The notes: generated from the letters alone by a model not told the origin. DNA of 64,000 nucleotides from CAWAPD01 sp963783865 (GCA_963783865.1 CAWAPD010000001.1:1054001-1118000); one strand, 5' to 3'. Counted from the first letter of the stretch, positions 35,657 to 44,681 are shown. Program-made: numbers and translations.

Positions 35657-37042
35657 GTGGAGGAGAGGATCGTCACCCGAATGGGCGACGGCGCCAGGGT
35701 CGAGATGACGCCCGCCGAGATCCGCGCCGACATCGAGGACGGCGTCGCCGCCGCGGTGAGGCGGGCCAAGGTGCCGGCGCTCGCCGCCGACGAGGTCGAC
35801 CACCTGGTCGAGATCTTCGCGTCGCGCGCACGCTTCACCGCGGTCGACCTCGGGGACGAGATCGTCCTGTCGTCGGACGCGACCTGCAACATCGATGTCG
35901 GCGCGCTCCAAGAGCAGCTCCGCGTCTACCAGGACAGCCTCGGCAGCGACATCCTCGAGCTGGCGACCTGGGACTACTCCTACAAGGCCGTCAAGACGAT
36001 CGTCTCGTCGGAGTCGCTGGCGATGAAGGCGGCGCAGCTCGCCACGGTGGCGCCGCTGCAGTACGGGGCGATGCCCGACCTGGGCCGCTACTCGCGCCCC
36101 GACGGACCGGTCGCCAACTGGTCCGAGTTGCTGCCGCTGGGGCGGATCGACGAGGCTCGAGCCGCCCAGGAAGAGGCGGTCGAGCTGGCGGTCGACGACA
36201 TGGTGTACTGCGCCGACCACCTGTGGGCGGCCGGCGCCGACGGTCTGGACTTCGACACCGCCGGCGCCTCCGGTGACGCCGACCTCCTGGCCACGCTGCG
36301 GACCGTGGAGACGCTGCGCGAGCGCTACCCGGACATCGGCCTGCAGGTCGGCATGGCCTCCGAGATGGTGCTGGGCATGCACGGCCAGCTGACCTACAAG
36401 GGCAAGCGCCTGGCGGGGATGTGGCCGCACGCCCAGATGGAGGTGCTGCAGGAGGCGGGCGCGACGCTCTTCGGTCCGGCGGTGAACACCAACACCACGA
36501 AGTCGGTGGCCTGGAACACCGCCCGGTCCTGCACGCTGATCAAGCCGTGCATGGCCGACGCCACGATCGCCGTGCACCCCAACGTCGGGATGGGCGTCTG
36601 CGGGGTGCCGATGAGCCCCTTCCCGCCCCACGACGCCGTGTCGCGCGCGGCCCGGGCGATGGTCGACCTCCTCAAGCCGGACGGCTTGTAGACGGGTGTC
36701 GGCGACGTGCTCGGGATGCACGCCTCGCACGCCATCGCCGCCGGCATGGGCGGCGTGCGGACCGCCGGAGACCTGGTGGGCCGCATGCAGGTGACGCGGG
36801 GGATGCGACTTCCGGAGGCGAAGGACCACGTGGCCGCCAAGCTCGGCGTGTCGCGGCTCGACCTGAGCGACCCCGACGTCATGCGCGAGGCACGACGCGA
36901 GCTGGGGCTGGGCCTCGTGCCGCTCGGCGATCTGGTGTTCCCCGACGAGCCGAGCGGCATCGAGGCCAAGTTCAACATCGCGCGGGTGCTCGACGTGCCG
37001 ATCAACTCGGTCGGCCGGTTCGAGGCGCACACGCGACCGTGA
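35657..37042 (+). CDS. mtbB: Dimethylamine:corrinoid methyltransferase with in-frame UAG (pyrrolysine)
   Basis: A protein of 461 residues if TAG at 36689 is read as pyrrolysine (residue 345). GTG 35657 has AAAGGA at 35645-35650. It follows the archaeal MtbB pattern closely from RMGDGARVEM near the start, through WDYSYKAVKTIVSSE, QYGAMPDLGRYSRPDGP, GADGLDFDTAGASGDAD, GMASEMVLGMHGQLTYKG and GPAVNTNTTKS, to KPDGL-[TAG]-TGVGDVLGMHASH and RTAGDLVGRMQ. In MtbB the pyrrolysine sits in exactly this GI-Pyl-IGVGDPLGM position and carries the methyl transfer from dimethylamine to a cognate corrinoid protein. The frame stays open for 117 codons after the TAG. It is the first gene of the methylamine group. 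No corrinoid protein gene adjoins it. Confidence 0.96.
36689..36691 (+). other. Pyrrolysine (UAG) codon in mtbB
   Basis: A single TAG between DGL and TGVGDV, in frame, at the conserved MtbB pyrrolysine site. Flanking sequence on both sides is conserved family sequence, so this is not a stop or frameshift. Confidence 0.95.
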
Positions 37043-37066
37043 GGGCGGCGTACCCGCCGCGCCTCG

Positions 37067-37103
37067 TCGACGGGACGAAGGCGGCGTCCCTATCCGCTAC
37101 ACA
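37067..37103 (+). promoter_or_regulatory. Promoter-like element with CTATCCGCTACACA motif before mttB
   Basis: A -35-like TCGACG (37067-37072) is followed after 16 bases by a CCTATC -10-like box (37089-37094), within the motif CTATCCGCTACACA (37090-37103). The same 14-base motif with one change recurs at the promoter at 38577-38614 with the same -35 spacing. It may be an operator for the RpiR regulator or a shared sigma-specific promoter. Confidence 0.5.
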
Positions 37104-37121
37104 GTGGGAGGCGACAAGCTC

Positions 37122-38549
37122 ATGACGGACCACGATCCATCCACGACCGGTCCGGCCGGCCTGCGACCCCTGGAGGTCCTCTCACAGGGCGACATCGACG
37201 CGATCCACGCCGAGACGCTCGAGGTCCTCGAGCAGGCCGGCGTCTTCGTCGAAGACGACGACGCGCTCGACCTCTTCAGCGACGGCGGCGCGGCCGTCGA
37301 CCGCGAGACGCGACTGGTGAGGATCCCGGGCGAGGTGGTGGAGGCCGCCGTCGCCGCGTGTCCACGCGACGACGGCGGCCCCACGACCTTCTCGAACTTC
37401 GACGAGGGCGTCATGTACGTCGACCCGCGCACCGGTCGGCGGCGCCAGCCTCGGGTCGCCGACGCCGGCGACGCCGCAGCCCTGGTCGACGCCCTGCCCA
37501 ACATCGACTCCTACTCCGCTGCGGTGCGCCCCACCGACGTCCCGGCCGAGACGGCGGCGGTGCACGGCTGCGAGGCGGCGCTGCTGAACTGCGCCAAGTC
37601 GGTCGGCGCCGAGGCCACGAGCGGCTGGGAGGTCCGGGCCTGCGCCGAGCTGGGCGCCTGCATCGTCGGCGACCTCGACGCCTTGCGCGACGACCCCGTC
37701 GTGAACTTCGGCACCTGTCCCGTGAGCCCGCTGAAGCTGCCGCGCGACGCCACGGAGGTGATCGTCGAGTGCGCCCGCCTGGGTCTGCCCGACACGATCC
37801 TCTCGATGGCGATGTCGGGCGGCTCGGCGCCGGTCACGCTGGCCGGGACGCTGGTCGTGCACAACGCCGAGGTGCTGTCGGGCATCACCCTGTCGCAGCT
37901 GGTCGCGCGCGGGGCGCCGGTGACCTACGGCTCCTCGACGACCTCGATGGACCTGCGCTTCGCCGCGGCGGCCGTGGGCTCGCCGGAGCTGGCGCTGATC
38001 GGGGCGGCGGTGGCCCAGCTCTCGAAGCAGTACCGGCTGCCGAGCTGCATCGCCGGTGCGTAGGGCGACGCCAAGGTAAGTGACGCGCAGCTCGGTCACG
38101 AGAAGACCTTCACCGCCCTGGCGGTGGCGCTGGCAGGGGCCGGCGACATCTATGGGGCGGGCATGACCGAGTCGGGCGTCACCTTCGATCCGGCGCAGCT
38201 CGTGATCGACGACGAGTGGATCGCCATGATCAGGCTCTTCCTGCGCGGCATCCGGGTCGACGCCGAGTCCCTGGCGACCGCCGACATCGTGGCGGTCGGA
38301 CCGTTCGGCGACTACCTCAGCCTGCCCGCGACCTACGCGCACATGCGCGAGCAGTCCCAGCCGCGGCTGATGGACCGCAGGGTGCGGGAGGAGTGGGACG
38401 CGGCCGGCGGGACCGACCTCTACGCGCGCGCTCGCGTCCGCGCCTGCGAGATCCTGGAAGGCCACGAGCCTCGCGAGCTCGATGCGGACGTGAAGCGGCG
38501 CCTGCGCGCCGTCGTCGATCGAGCCGACAGGGACCACGCGAGGGAGTGA
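37122..38549 (+). CDS. mttB: Trimethylamine:corrinoid methyltransferase with in-frame UAG (pyrrolysine)
   Basis: A protein of 475 residues with TAG at 38061 read as pyrrolysine (residue 314; archaeal MttB is about 495 residues). ATG 37122 has GGGAGG at 37106-37111; an upstream GTG at 37104 is possible. MttB features: LSQGDIDAIHAETLEVLEQAGV, NFGTCPVSPLKLPRDATEVI, VVHNAEVLSGI, then CIAGA-[TAG]-GDAKVSDAQLGHEKT, the typical pyrrolysine loop followed by DxK and QxGxE. The frame continues 161 codons to TGA. The enzyme moves a methyl from trimethylamine to a corrinoid protein. It lies 79 bases after mtbB, with its own promoter-like element between them. The last gene before a second transcription unit. 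Confidence 0.96.
38061..38063 (+). other. Pyrrolysine (UAG) codon in mttB
   Basis: A single TAG between CIAGA and GDAKVSD, in frame, at the MttB pyrrolysine site. No upstream or downstream frameshift is needed. Confidence 0.95.
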
Positions 38550-38576
38550 GGCCGGCCACCTTCCGCGACGACCGTA

Positions 38577-38614
38577 TTGACGTCTTCTGGCTGAGATGTA
38601 CTATCCGTTACACA
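38577..38614 (+). promoter_or_regulatory. Sigma70-type promoter of the 38.6-44.7 kb operon
   Basis: TTGACG (38577-38582), a 16-bp spacer, TACTAT (38599-38604), then the CTATCCGTTACACA motif (38601-38614) shared with the mttB upstream region. The element lies 42-69 bases before GTG 38646. Confidence 0.65.
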
Positions 38615-38645
38615 ACAGCACGTAGTCTCGTTCGAGTCGAAGGGG

Positions 38646-39986
38646 GTGCCGGCCTTGCGAGTTCTCCAGATCGGTGTGGGTGGCGTCGGCGAGTCGGTCG
38701 CGAAGATCGCCCAGGCGCGCGATCCGCACGGCGACTGGCTCGAGCGCCTCGTGCTCGCCGACTACGACGAGGCGCGCGCCACCACGGTCGCCGCGAAGCT
38801 GGGCGACGCCGGGCGCTTCCCCGCCGTCAGGGTCGACGCGACCCAGCCGGGCCAGGTCAAGGCCCTCGTCGCCGAACACCGGCCCGACCTGCTCATGAAC
38901 CTGGTCGAGCCCAGGTACAACCCCGGCCTCATGGACATCGCGCTCGAGTGCGGCGTGCACTACATGGACACCGGGTCATGCTCGTCGGAGCCGCACCCCA
39001 CGGACCCGTACCACAAGGTCGGCGTGCTCGCGGGCGCCCGGCAGTGGGAGAAGAAGCCCCAGTGGGACGCGAGCGGCCGCATGGCCCTGCTCGGGTTCGG
39101 GGTCGAGCCGGGCATGTCGGACTTCATGGCCCGGCTCGCCGAGAAGCACCTCTTCGACGAGATCGAGGAGATCGGCGTCCGGGACGGCGCGAACCTGTAC
39201 ATCCCGGGTCACGAGGGCCCCGTGTTCGGGTTCAACGTCTGGTCCACGATCGAGGAGTGTCTGAATCCTCCCGTCGTCTGGGAGAAGGAGCGCGGCCATT
39301 TCACCACCGAGCCGTTCTCGGAGCCGGAGCCGTTCTGGCTGCCCGAGGGCATCGGCACGGTCGAGATGGTCAATGTCGAGCACTCCGAGGCCATCTTCAT
39401 CCCGCGCGCCATCGGCAAGGGCCTGCGGCGGGCGACGTTCAAGTACGCCCTCGGCGACGAGTTCATCGGCGCCCTGAAGGTGCTGGCCGCGTGCAACCTC
39501 CACAGCAAGGCTCCGGTACCGTTCCGCGGCGGCGAGCTCGTGCCGCTCGATGCGCTGGGGGCGATCGTCCCCAGCCCGGCGGACAGCGGCCTCAAGATGG
39601 TCGGCAAGACCGCCGCCGGCACCTGGGTGAAGGGTCGCAAGGACGGTCTCGAGCGCCAGGTCTACCTCTACCAGGTGGCCGACAACGAGGAGTGCGTCGA
39701 GCGCCTGGGTTGCCAGGCGGTGGTCGCCCAGACCGCGTTCACCTCGGTGATCGTGTGGGAGCTGATCGCCGGCGGGCGCTGGGACTATCCCGGCCTGCGC
39801 ACACCTGAGATGTGTGAGCCCGAGGAGTACGTCGCGCTGATGCCCGAGCTCGGGTTCGCGCCGGACCTGCTCGAGATGGACTCCGAGTACAAGCGTGCGG
39901 CCGACCGGCGGGTCTTCTCCGGGCTGGTCGGCCGCTCGAGCGACCCGGACGGCCTGGTCGTTTCGACACGAGGGGGCGCCTCATGA
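38646..39986 (+). CDS. Saccharopine dehydrogenase-family oxidoreductase
   Basis: A protein of 446 residues from GTG 38646. The Rossmann start is VLQIGVGGVGESVAKIAQ, followed by VLADYDEARATTVAAKLG. Substrate-domain motifs include VEPRYNPGLMDIALECGVHYMDTG and LLGFGVEPGMSDFMARLAE. The family (saccharopine dehydrogenase, carboxynorspermidine and homospermidine synthases) forms or cleaves secondary amines by NAD(P)-dependent imine reduction. Placed among methylamine genes it might handle an N-alkyl amino acid or polyamine. It is not PylD, which is far shorter. Its stop overlaps the next start (ATGA), so it heads the coupled operon of the next four genes. Confidence 0.85.
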   Translation: MPALRVLQIGVGGVGESVAKIAQARDPHGDWLERLVLADYDEARATTVAAKLGDAGRFPAVRVDATQPGQVKALVAEHRPDLLMNLVEPRYNPGLMDIALECGVHYMDTGSCSSEPHPTDPYHKVGVLAGARQWEKKPQWDASGRMALLGFGVEPGMSDFMARLAEKHLFDEIEEIGVRDGANLYIPGHEGPVFGFNVWSTIEECLNPPVVWEKERGHFTTEPFSEPEPFWLPEGIGTVEMVNVEHSEAIFIPRAIGKGLRRATFKYALGDEFIGALKVLAACNLHSKAPVPFRGGELVPLDALGAIVPSPADSGLKMVGKTAAGTWVKGRKDGLERQVYLYQVADNEECVERLGCQAVVAQTAFTSVIVWELIAGGRWDYPGLRTPEMCEPEEYVALMPELGFAPDLLEMDSEYKRAADRRVFSGLVGRSSDPDGLVVSTRGGAS

Positions 39987-41857
39987 ACCAGGATCGCGAT
40001 CGTTCCCGCCGGGCCGCGGGGGGCGCCCGGCGCCCGACGACCATCGTCGGGCTGGCGGCTGCCGCCATCCTGGCGGCGTCGCTGGCGCTCGGCGTGGCCG
40101 GCGCGCTCGGCCCGCTCGCCCGCGGCGCCGACTCCGCCTCACCCAGTCCCGCAGGCAAGGTGGTGCTGCGCCTCGGCATCACCGAGGACGCCGACAACCT
40201 CAACCCGTTCATCGGCTTCTCCGAGACGTCGTACGAGGTCTGGTCGCAGAACTACGAGTTCCTCGTCGAGCGCCGGCCTCAGGACTTCGGGCCGGGCCCC
40301 GACGGCATCGCGGAGACGTGGGAGCACTCCGCCGACGGCCTCACGTGGACCTTTCACCTGCACCACGACATCAAGTGGCAGGACGGCGCTCCGCTCACTG
40401 CCGACGACGTCGTCTTCACGTACGACTACATCCTCAAGGCCAAGGGCTCGGGACTGAACGGCACGATCAGCGGCATCACCAAGGCAGTCAAGATCGACGA
40501 CTACACGATGCAGCTCGTGACCAGCAAGCCGAAGTCCAACATCACGAGACTCTGGGTCCCCATCCTGCCCAAGCACATCTGGGAGAAGATCCCGCCCGAG
40601 GAGGCGACGTCGACCTACAAGAACGCGCCGCCGATCATCGGCAGCGGACCCTTCCAGGTCACCGCCTGGAAGCCCGGCTCGTACATCATGCTGAAGGCCA
40701 ACAAGGACTACTGGCAGGGCGCGCCGGCCATCGACGAGCTGATCTTCCAGATCTACACGAACTCGGGCACCATGGTGGAAGACCTGCGCTCCGGAGTGCT
40801 GGCGGGCGCCAACGGTGTCCCCGAGGCTCAGTTCAAGCAGCTGCAGAGCGTCAAGGGCATCACCGCGGTCCCGTACATCTGCTTCAACTGGGACTACATC
40901 TGCTACAACAGCTACGACAACGCGGCCTCGATGGGCAATCCGGTGCTGCGCGACCCGCGCTTCCGCGTGGCGCTCGACTACGCCATCGACCGCGACAAGC
41001 TGTGCCAGATCGCCTACCACGGCCTGGCCGAGCCCGGGACGACGATCCTGCCGCCAGATCAGTGGACGAACCCCGACTTCCACTGGGAACCGCCGGCCGG
41101 CGTGCTGCGCACCTACGACCCGGCCAAGGCCAAGACTCTGCTCGATGCCGCCGGCTACACCGACACCGACGGCGACGGTGTCCGCGACTACAAGGGCAAG
41201 CCGATCACGCTGCGCCTGTGGGCGCTCCAGTCGCTCGCGCAGCAGCAGAGCGCGGCCAAGCTCATCACCGGCTGGTTCCAGGACCTCGGCCTGCGCATCA
41301 AGTTCGAGGTCGTCGACGAGGGCTACATCAACGACCATATCTGGAACTACAAGGGCAACACCCTGGCGCCCGATTTCGACATGTATCTCTGGTACTGGAT
41401 GGGCTTCGCCGACCCCGGGCAGACGCTCGACGCTTTCACCACGGCGCAGGTCGGCAACTGGAACGAACCCGACTACTCGAGCCCTGAGTTCGACAAGTAC
41501 GAGAACCTGCAAGCCGAGGCGCTCGACCCGCAGAAGCGCGCCGAGTACGTCTGGAAGTGCCAGGAGGTCATGTACGCCGACTGCCCCGAGTCGGCCATCA
41601 CCTACTCCAAGATGCTCCAGGCGCTGGACACCGGCCACTGGACCGGGTGGATCCACACCGGCGTCGACGACACCGCCATGATGTTCTTCTCCGAGGCGAC
41701 GCAGAAGGAGTTCCTCACGGTGCGGCCGGTGACGTCGGGCGCGAACGATTCGCGGGCTTGGCTCTTGGCGCTGGCCGCCGCTGCCGTGGTGGCGGTCGTA
41801 GCGACCGTGGTCGTGGTCGCCGCGCGGCGGCGCCCGCGCGCGGAGGAGAGTTCGTGA
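39983..41857 (+). CDS. Peptide-type solute-binding protein with N- and C-terminal membrane anchors
   Basis: A protein of 624 residues from ATG 39983. An Arg-rich N terminus and helix (about 20-43) form a signal or anchor without a lipobox. The bulk is SBP_bac_5 (DppA/OppA family): LRLGITEDADNLNPFIG, FHLHHDIKWQDGAPLTADDVVFTYDYI, IGSGPFQVTAWKPGSYIML, and RDPRFRVALDYAIDRDKL. The C terminus adds a transmembrane helix (about 592-613, AWLLALAAAAVVAVVATVVV) and a basic tail, unusual for this family. It presumably captures a substrate outside the membrane. No permease or ATPase gene adjoins it. It overlaps the next methyltransferase gene by 4 bases (GTGA). Confidence 0.85.
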   Translation: MNQDRDRSRRAAGGARRPTTIVGLAAAAILAASLALGVAGALGPLARGADSASPSPAGKVVLRLGITEDADNLNPFIGFSETSYEVWSQNYEFLVERRPQDFGPGPDGIAETWEHSADGLTWTFHLHHDIKWQDGAPLTADDVVFTYDYILKAKGSGLNGTISGITKAVKIDDYTMQLVTSKPKSNITRLWVPILPKHIWEKIPPEEATSTYKNAPPIIGSGPFQVTAWKPGSYIMLKANKDYWQGAPAIDELIFQIYTNSGTMVEDLRSGVLAGANGVPEAQFKQLQSVKGITAVPYICFNWDYICYNSYDNAASMGNPVLRDPRFRVALDYAIDRDKLCQIAYHGLAEPGTTILPPDQWTNPDFHWEPPAGVLRTYDPAKAKTLLDAAGYTDTDGDGVRDYKGKPITLRLWALQSLAQQQSAAKLITGWFQDLGLRIKFEVVDEGYINDHIWNYKGNTLAPDFDMYLWYWMGFADPGQTLDAFTTAQVGNWNEPDYSSPEFDKYENLQAEALDPQKRAEYVWKCQEVMYADCPESAITYSKMLQALDTGHWTGWIHTGVDDTAMMFFSEATQKEFLTVRPVTSGANDSRAWLLALAAAAVVAVVATVVVVAARRRPRAEESS

Positions 41858-43269
41858 CTCCTGGCGGATGGTCGCACGCCGACGACCATGGGGTGCTCGA
41901 TCCCGAGGGGTGTGCACGGCTGCACGCCGCCGGTCTCGAGATCCTGGACCGGGTCGGCGTGGAGGTGCGGGACGCGCGCGCCCGCGACCTGCTGGCGCAG
42001 GCGGGCGCGCGCGTCGACGGCAGCCGGGTGCGCATCCCGGCCGGGCTGGTGGAACAGGCCATCGAGACGGCGCCTGAGAGCTTCCCCCTGCCCGGGCGCG
42101 CTGCCGGCGGGTCGCTCGACCTCGAGGTACGCCCGGGGTCCGCGTACTTCGGCAACGGCACCGACTGCCTCTACATGCGCGACCTGCACAGCGGCGAGCG
42201 GCGGCGGGCCCGGCTCACGGACGTGAGCCTGATCGGCGCCGCCTGCGAGCTGCTGCCCGGCATCGATTTCGTCATGTCGGGCGTGCTGCCCGAAGACGTG
42301 CCCCTCGAGCGCATCGACCTGGCCCAGTTTGCGGCCATGCTCAGGAGCACGCGCAAGCCGCTCGTGATCTCGCCGGCCACAGCAGGCGAGACGCTGCCGC
42401 AGATGCTGGAGATGGCGGCCATGGCCGGCCGGCGCGAGAGCTTCGCCGTTCTGGGCATGTCCAACCCGCCGCTCATGCTCGACGCCTCGTGCCTGGGCAA
42501 GGCCCGCGCCTGCGGCGCCGCCGGCGTGCCGTTCATCTGCGGCCCCGCCGACACCATGGGGACGACGGCGCCGGCCGCGGTGGCCGGCGCCGTCGCCCTC
42601 GGCCACGCCGAGACGCTGGCCGTCCTCACCGTCCACCAACTCGGGTCACCGGGGGCGCCGTTCGTGTACGGCGTCGGTGCCGGTTCGGCGTTCGACATGC
42701 AGACGTTCGTCGACCTCTGGATGTCGCCCGAAGGCCACCTCGCCGACCTGGCCGCGTCCCAGCTCGCGACCACGCTGGGGTTGCCGACCTGGGACTACGC
42801 GGGCTGCTGCGACGCCAAGACCCTGGACGGTCAGCTGGCGGCGGAGATGGCGGTGACGACCGTCACCGCCGCCGCCGCCCCGTCCAGCCTCTACCACGAC
42901 CTCGGCGAGTTCGAGGCGGGCGTGCAGAACGGTGTCGAGCCGCTGGTGTTGGGCGACGCGCTCGTGGGGTTCACGCGGCGCCTTATCGACGGGATCAAGG
43001 TCAGCGACGAGACGCTGCAGCTCGACGACATCGAGGCCGTCGGCCCGGGGGGCAGCTTCCTGAGCCGGCCCTACACCCGCCGCCACCACCGCGACATGTG
43101 GAGCTCGCCGCTGTTCGACACCGGCACCCACGACCACTGGGTCGAGGCCGGCCGGCCGAGCTTCGAGGAACGCCTGCACGAGTCGGCGCTGGAGCTCGTC
43201 GCGCGGGCCGAGGCGGTCCTCGACCCCGAGGTCGAGGACCGCCTCGACGCGTTCTGGCAGGACCGATAG
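41854..43269 (+). CDS. MttB-superfamily methyltransferase without pyrrolysine (Cys at site)
   Basis: A protein of 471 residues from GTG 41854, overlapping the solute-binding gene. It is full-length MttB: HAAGLEILDRVGVEVRDA, YFGNGTDCLYMRDLHSG, VLPEDVPLERIDLAQFAAML, and WDYAGCCDAKTLDGQ, where the pyrrolysine position is Cys. It ends LDAFWQDR with TAG. Pyrrolysine-less MttB relatives, such as glycine-betaine-specific MtgB, demethylate quaternary amines to a corrinoid protein. The actual substrate here is unknown. Coupling to the solute-binding protein suggests that imported methylated compounds are its substrate. Confidence 0.9.
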   Translation: MTPGGWSHADDHGVLDPEGCARLHAAGLEILDRVGVEVRDARARDLLAQAGARVDGSRVRIPAGLVEQAIETAPESFPLPGRAAGGSLDLEVRPGSAYFGNGTDCLYMRDLHSGERRRARLTDVSLIGAACELLPGIDFVMSGVLPEDVPLERIDLAQFAAMLRSTRKPLVISPATAGETLPQMLEMAAMAGRRESFAVLGMSNPPLMLDASCLGKARACGAAGVPFICGPADTMGTTAPAAVAGAVALGHAETLAVLTVHQLGSPGAPFVYGVGAGSAFDMQTFVDLWMSPEGHLADLAASQLATTLGLPTWDYAGCCDAKTLDGQLAAEMAVTTVTAAAAPSSLYHDLGEFEAGVQNGVEPLVLGDALVGFTRRLIDGIKVSDETLQLDDIEAVGPGGSFLSRPYTRRHHRDMWSSPLFDTGTHDHWVEAGRPSFEERLHESALELVARAEAVLDPEVEDRLDAFWQDR

Positions 43270-43286
43270 AGAGACGGAGGTGCCCG

Positions 43287-44678
43287 GTGGGCCTGGCGAC
43301 TATCCGCGTCTGGAACGAGGACGAATGCCGGTGCGTGCACGACGCCACGCTCCGTGTGCTGGACGAGTGCGGCGTCGAGGTGAGGTATGGGCCGGCGCTC
43401 GAACGGTTCGCCGCGCTCGGCGCGCGCGTCGACGGCACTCGCGTGCGGCTCGACCGGCGCCTCGTCGACGAAGCTTTCGCGAGCACGCCTCGTTCCTGCA
43501 CGGTAGGGTCCAGGGGCCGCGACGAAGCGCTCCTCCTCGAGGACGGCAAGGTGTATTTCGGGACCGGGTCCGACTGCCTCTACATCACCGATCCCGACAC
43601 GGGCGAGCGGCGGCGCGGGCGGATCGCCGACGTCGAGGGGCTCTCGGCGCTGTGCGAGGCGCTCCCTCACATCGACTTCGTGATGTCGATGGTCTCGCCC
43701 GAGGACGTGCGGCCCGAGGAAGAGGCGATCCGCCAGCACGCCGCCATGCTGCGGGGCACCCGCAAGCCGCTGCTCGTCGTGCCGCGTGACGGCTATCAGC
43801 TCGCCCGGATGAAGGAGATGGCCGAGGCCTGCGGCGGCGGCGACAGCCTGATCGTCTACGCCATGCCGTCGCCGCCGCTCATGCACGACGAGTTCGCCCT
43901 GACCAAGGTGATCGAGTGCGCCCGGCTGGACATCCCGCTCGTCTACGCGCCGGCGCCCTGCGCCGTCACGAGCGCGCCGGCCTCGACGACCGCCGTCGCC
44001 GTCGTCGGCAACGCCGAGGTCCTCAGCGGCCTCGTGCTGCACCAGGCGGTGAGGCCGGGAGCCGCGTTCGTGTACGGGACCGGCAGCGACACGCTCGACA
44101 TGCGCACGATGATCAACCCGTACGTCTCGCCGGAGTGGGCGCTCGGCGGGCAGGCCGGCTGCGACCTGGCGCACTTCTACGGCCTGCCGAGCTTCTCCTA
44201 CGCGGGGTTCTCCGACTCGAAGTGCCTCGACGAGCAGTGGGCGGCCGAGACCGCGCTCACCACGGTGATCGGGGCGCTGTCGCGCAGCACGCTGCTCCAC
44301 GACGTCGGCTACCTCGAGTCGGGGCTGCAGACCTCCTACGAGGCCATCGTCCTCGGCGACGAGCTGGTCGGGTTCGCCAAGCACCACCTGCGTGAGCTGC
44401 GGACCGACGACGAGGCGCTCGCCGTCGACGAGATCGTGGCGGCGGGGCCCGGCGGCAACCACCTGGGCACGACCTACACGCGCCGGCACTACCGAGAGTT
44501 CTGGCAGGCGTCGCTCCTGGACACGGCCGCCCACGACCGCTGGCAGGCCGGCGGCTCACGGACACTCGGGGAGCGGGTCCGCTCGCGCGTGGCGGAGCTG
44601 CGGGCGGCCCAGCGCGAGCCGGTCCTCGACGAGACAGCGGTCGCGCGGCTGGACGCCCTGCTGGCGGCCGCCGTGTAG
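43287..44678 (+). CDS. MttB-superfamily methyltransferase without pyrrolysine (Phe at site)
   Basis: A protein of 463 residues from GTG 43287, with GGAGG at 43276-43280, 17 bases after the previous stop. It aligns throughout with the preceding paralogue: VYFGTGSDCLYITDPDTGERRRGR, SMVSPEDVRPEEEAIRQHAAML, PSPPLMHDEFALTKVIECA, and SFSYAGFSDSKCLDEQ, with Phe at the pyrrolysine site. It ends with TAG. It probably demethylates a quaternary or tertiary amine related to its twin's substrate, or forms a heteromer with it; both are inference. Last gene of the operon. Confidence 0.9.
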   Translation: MGLATIRVWNEDECRCVHDATLRVLDECGVEVRYGPALERFAALGARVDGTRVRLDRRLVDEAFASTPRSCTVGSRGRDEALLLEDGKVYFGTGSDCLYITDPDTGERRRGRIADVEGLSALCEALPHIDFVMSMVSPEDVRPEEEAIRQHAAMLRGTRKPLLVVPRDGYQLARMKEMAEACGGGDSLIVYAMPSPPLMHDEFALTKVIECARLDIPLVYAPAPCAVTSAPASTTAVAVVGNAEVLSGLVLHQAVRPGAAFVYGTGSDTLDMRTMINPYVSPEWALGGQAGCDLAHFYGLPSFSYAGFSDSKCLDEQWAAETALTTVIGALSRSTLLHDVGYLESGLQTSYEAIVLGDELVGFAKHHLRELRTDDEALAVDEIVAAGPGGNHLGTTYTRRHYREFWQASLLDTAAHDRWQAGGSRTLGERVRSRVAELRAAQREPVLDETAVARLDALLAAAV

Positions 44679-44681
44679 GCC

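Noticed and set aside
35657..38549. mtbB and mttB as pseudogenes with premature stops
   Set aside because: Each has exactly one TAG at the known pyrrolysine position, with conserved sequence on both sides and no frameshift.
38646..39986. The saccharopine-dehydrogenase-like gene as PylD
   Set aside because: At 446 residues it is much longer than PylD and has the two-domain saccharopine dehydrogenase order. No pylB, pylC or pylS is nearby.
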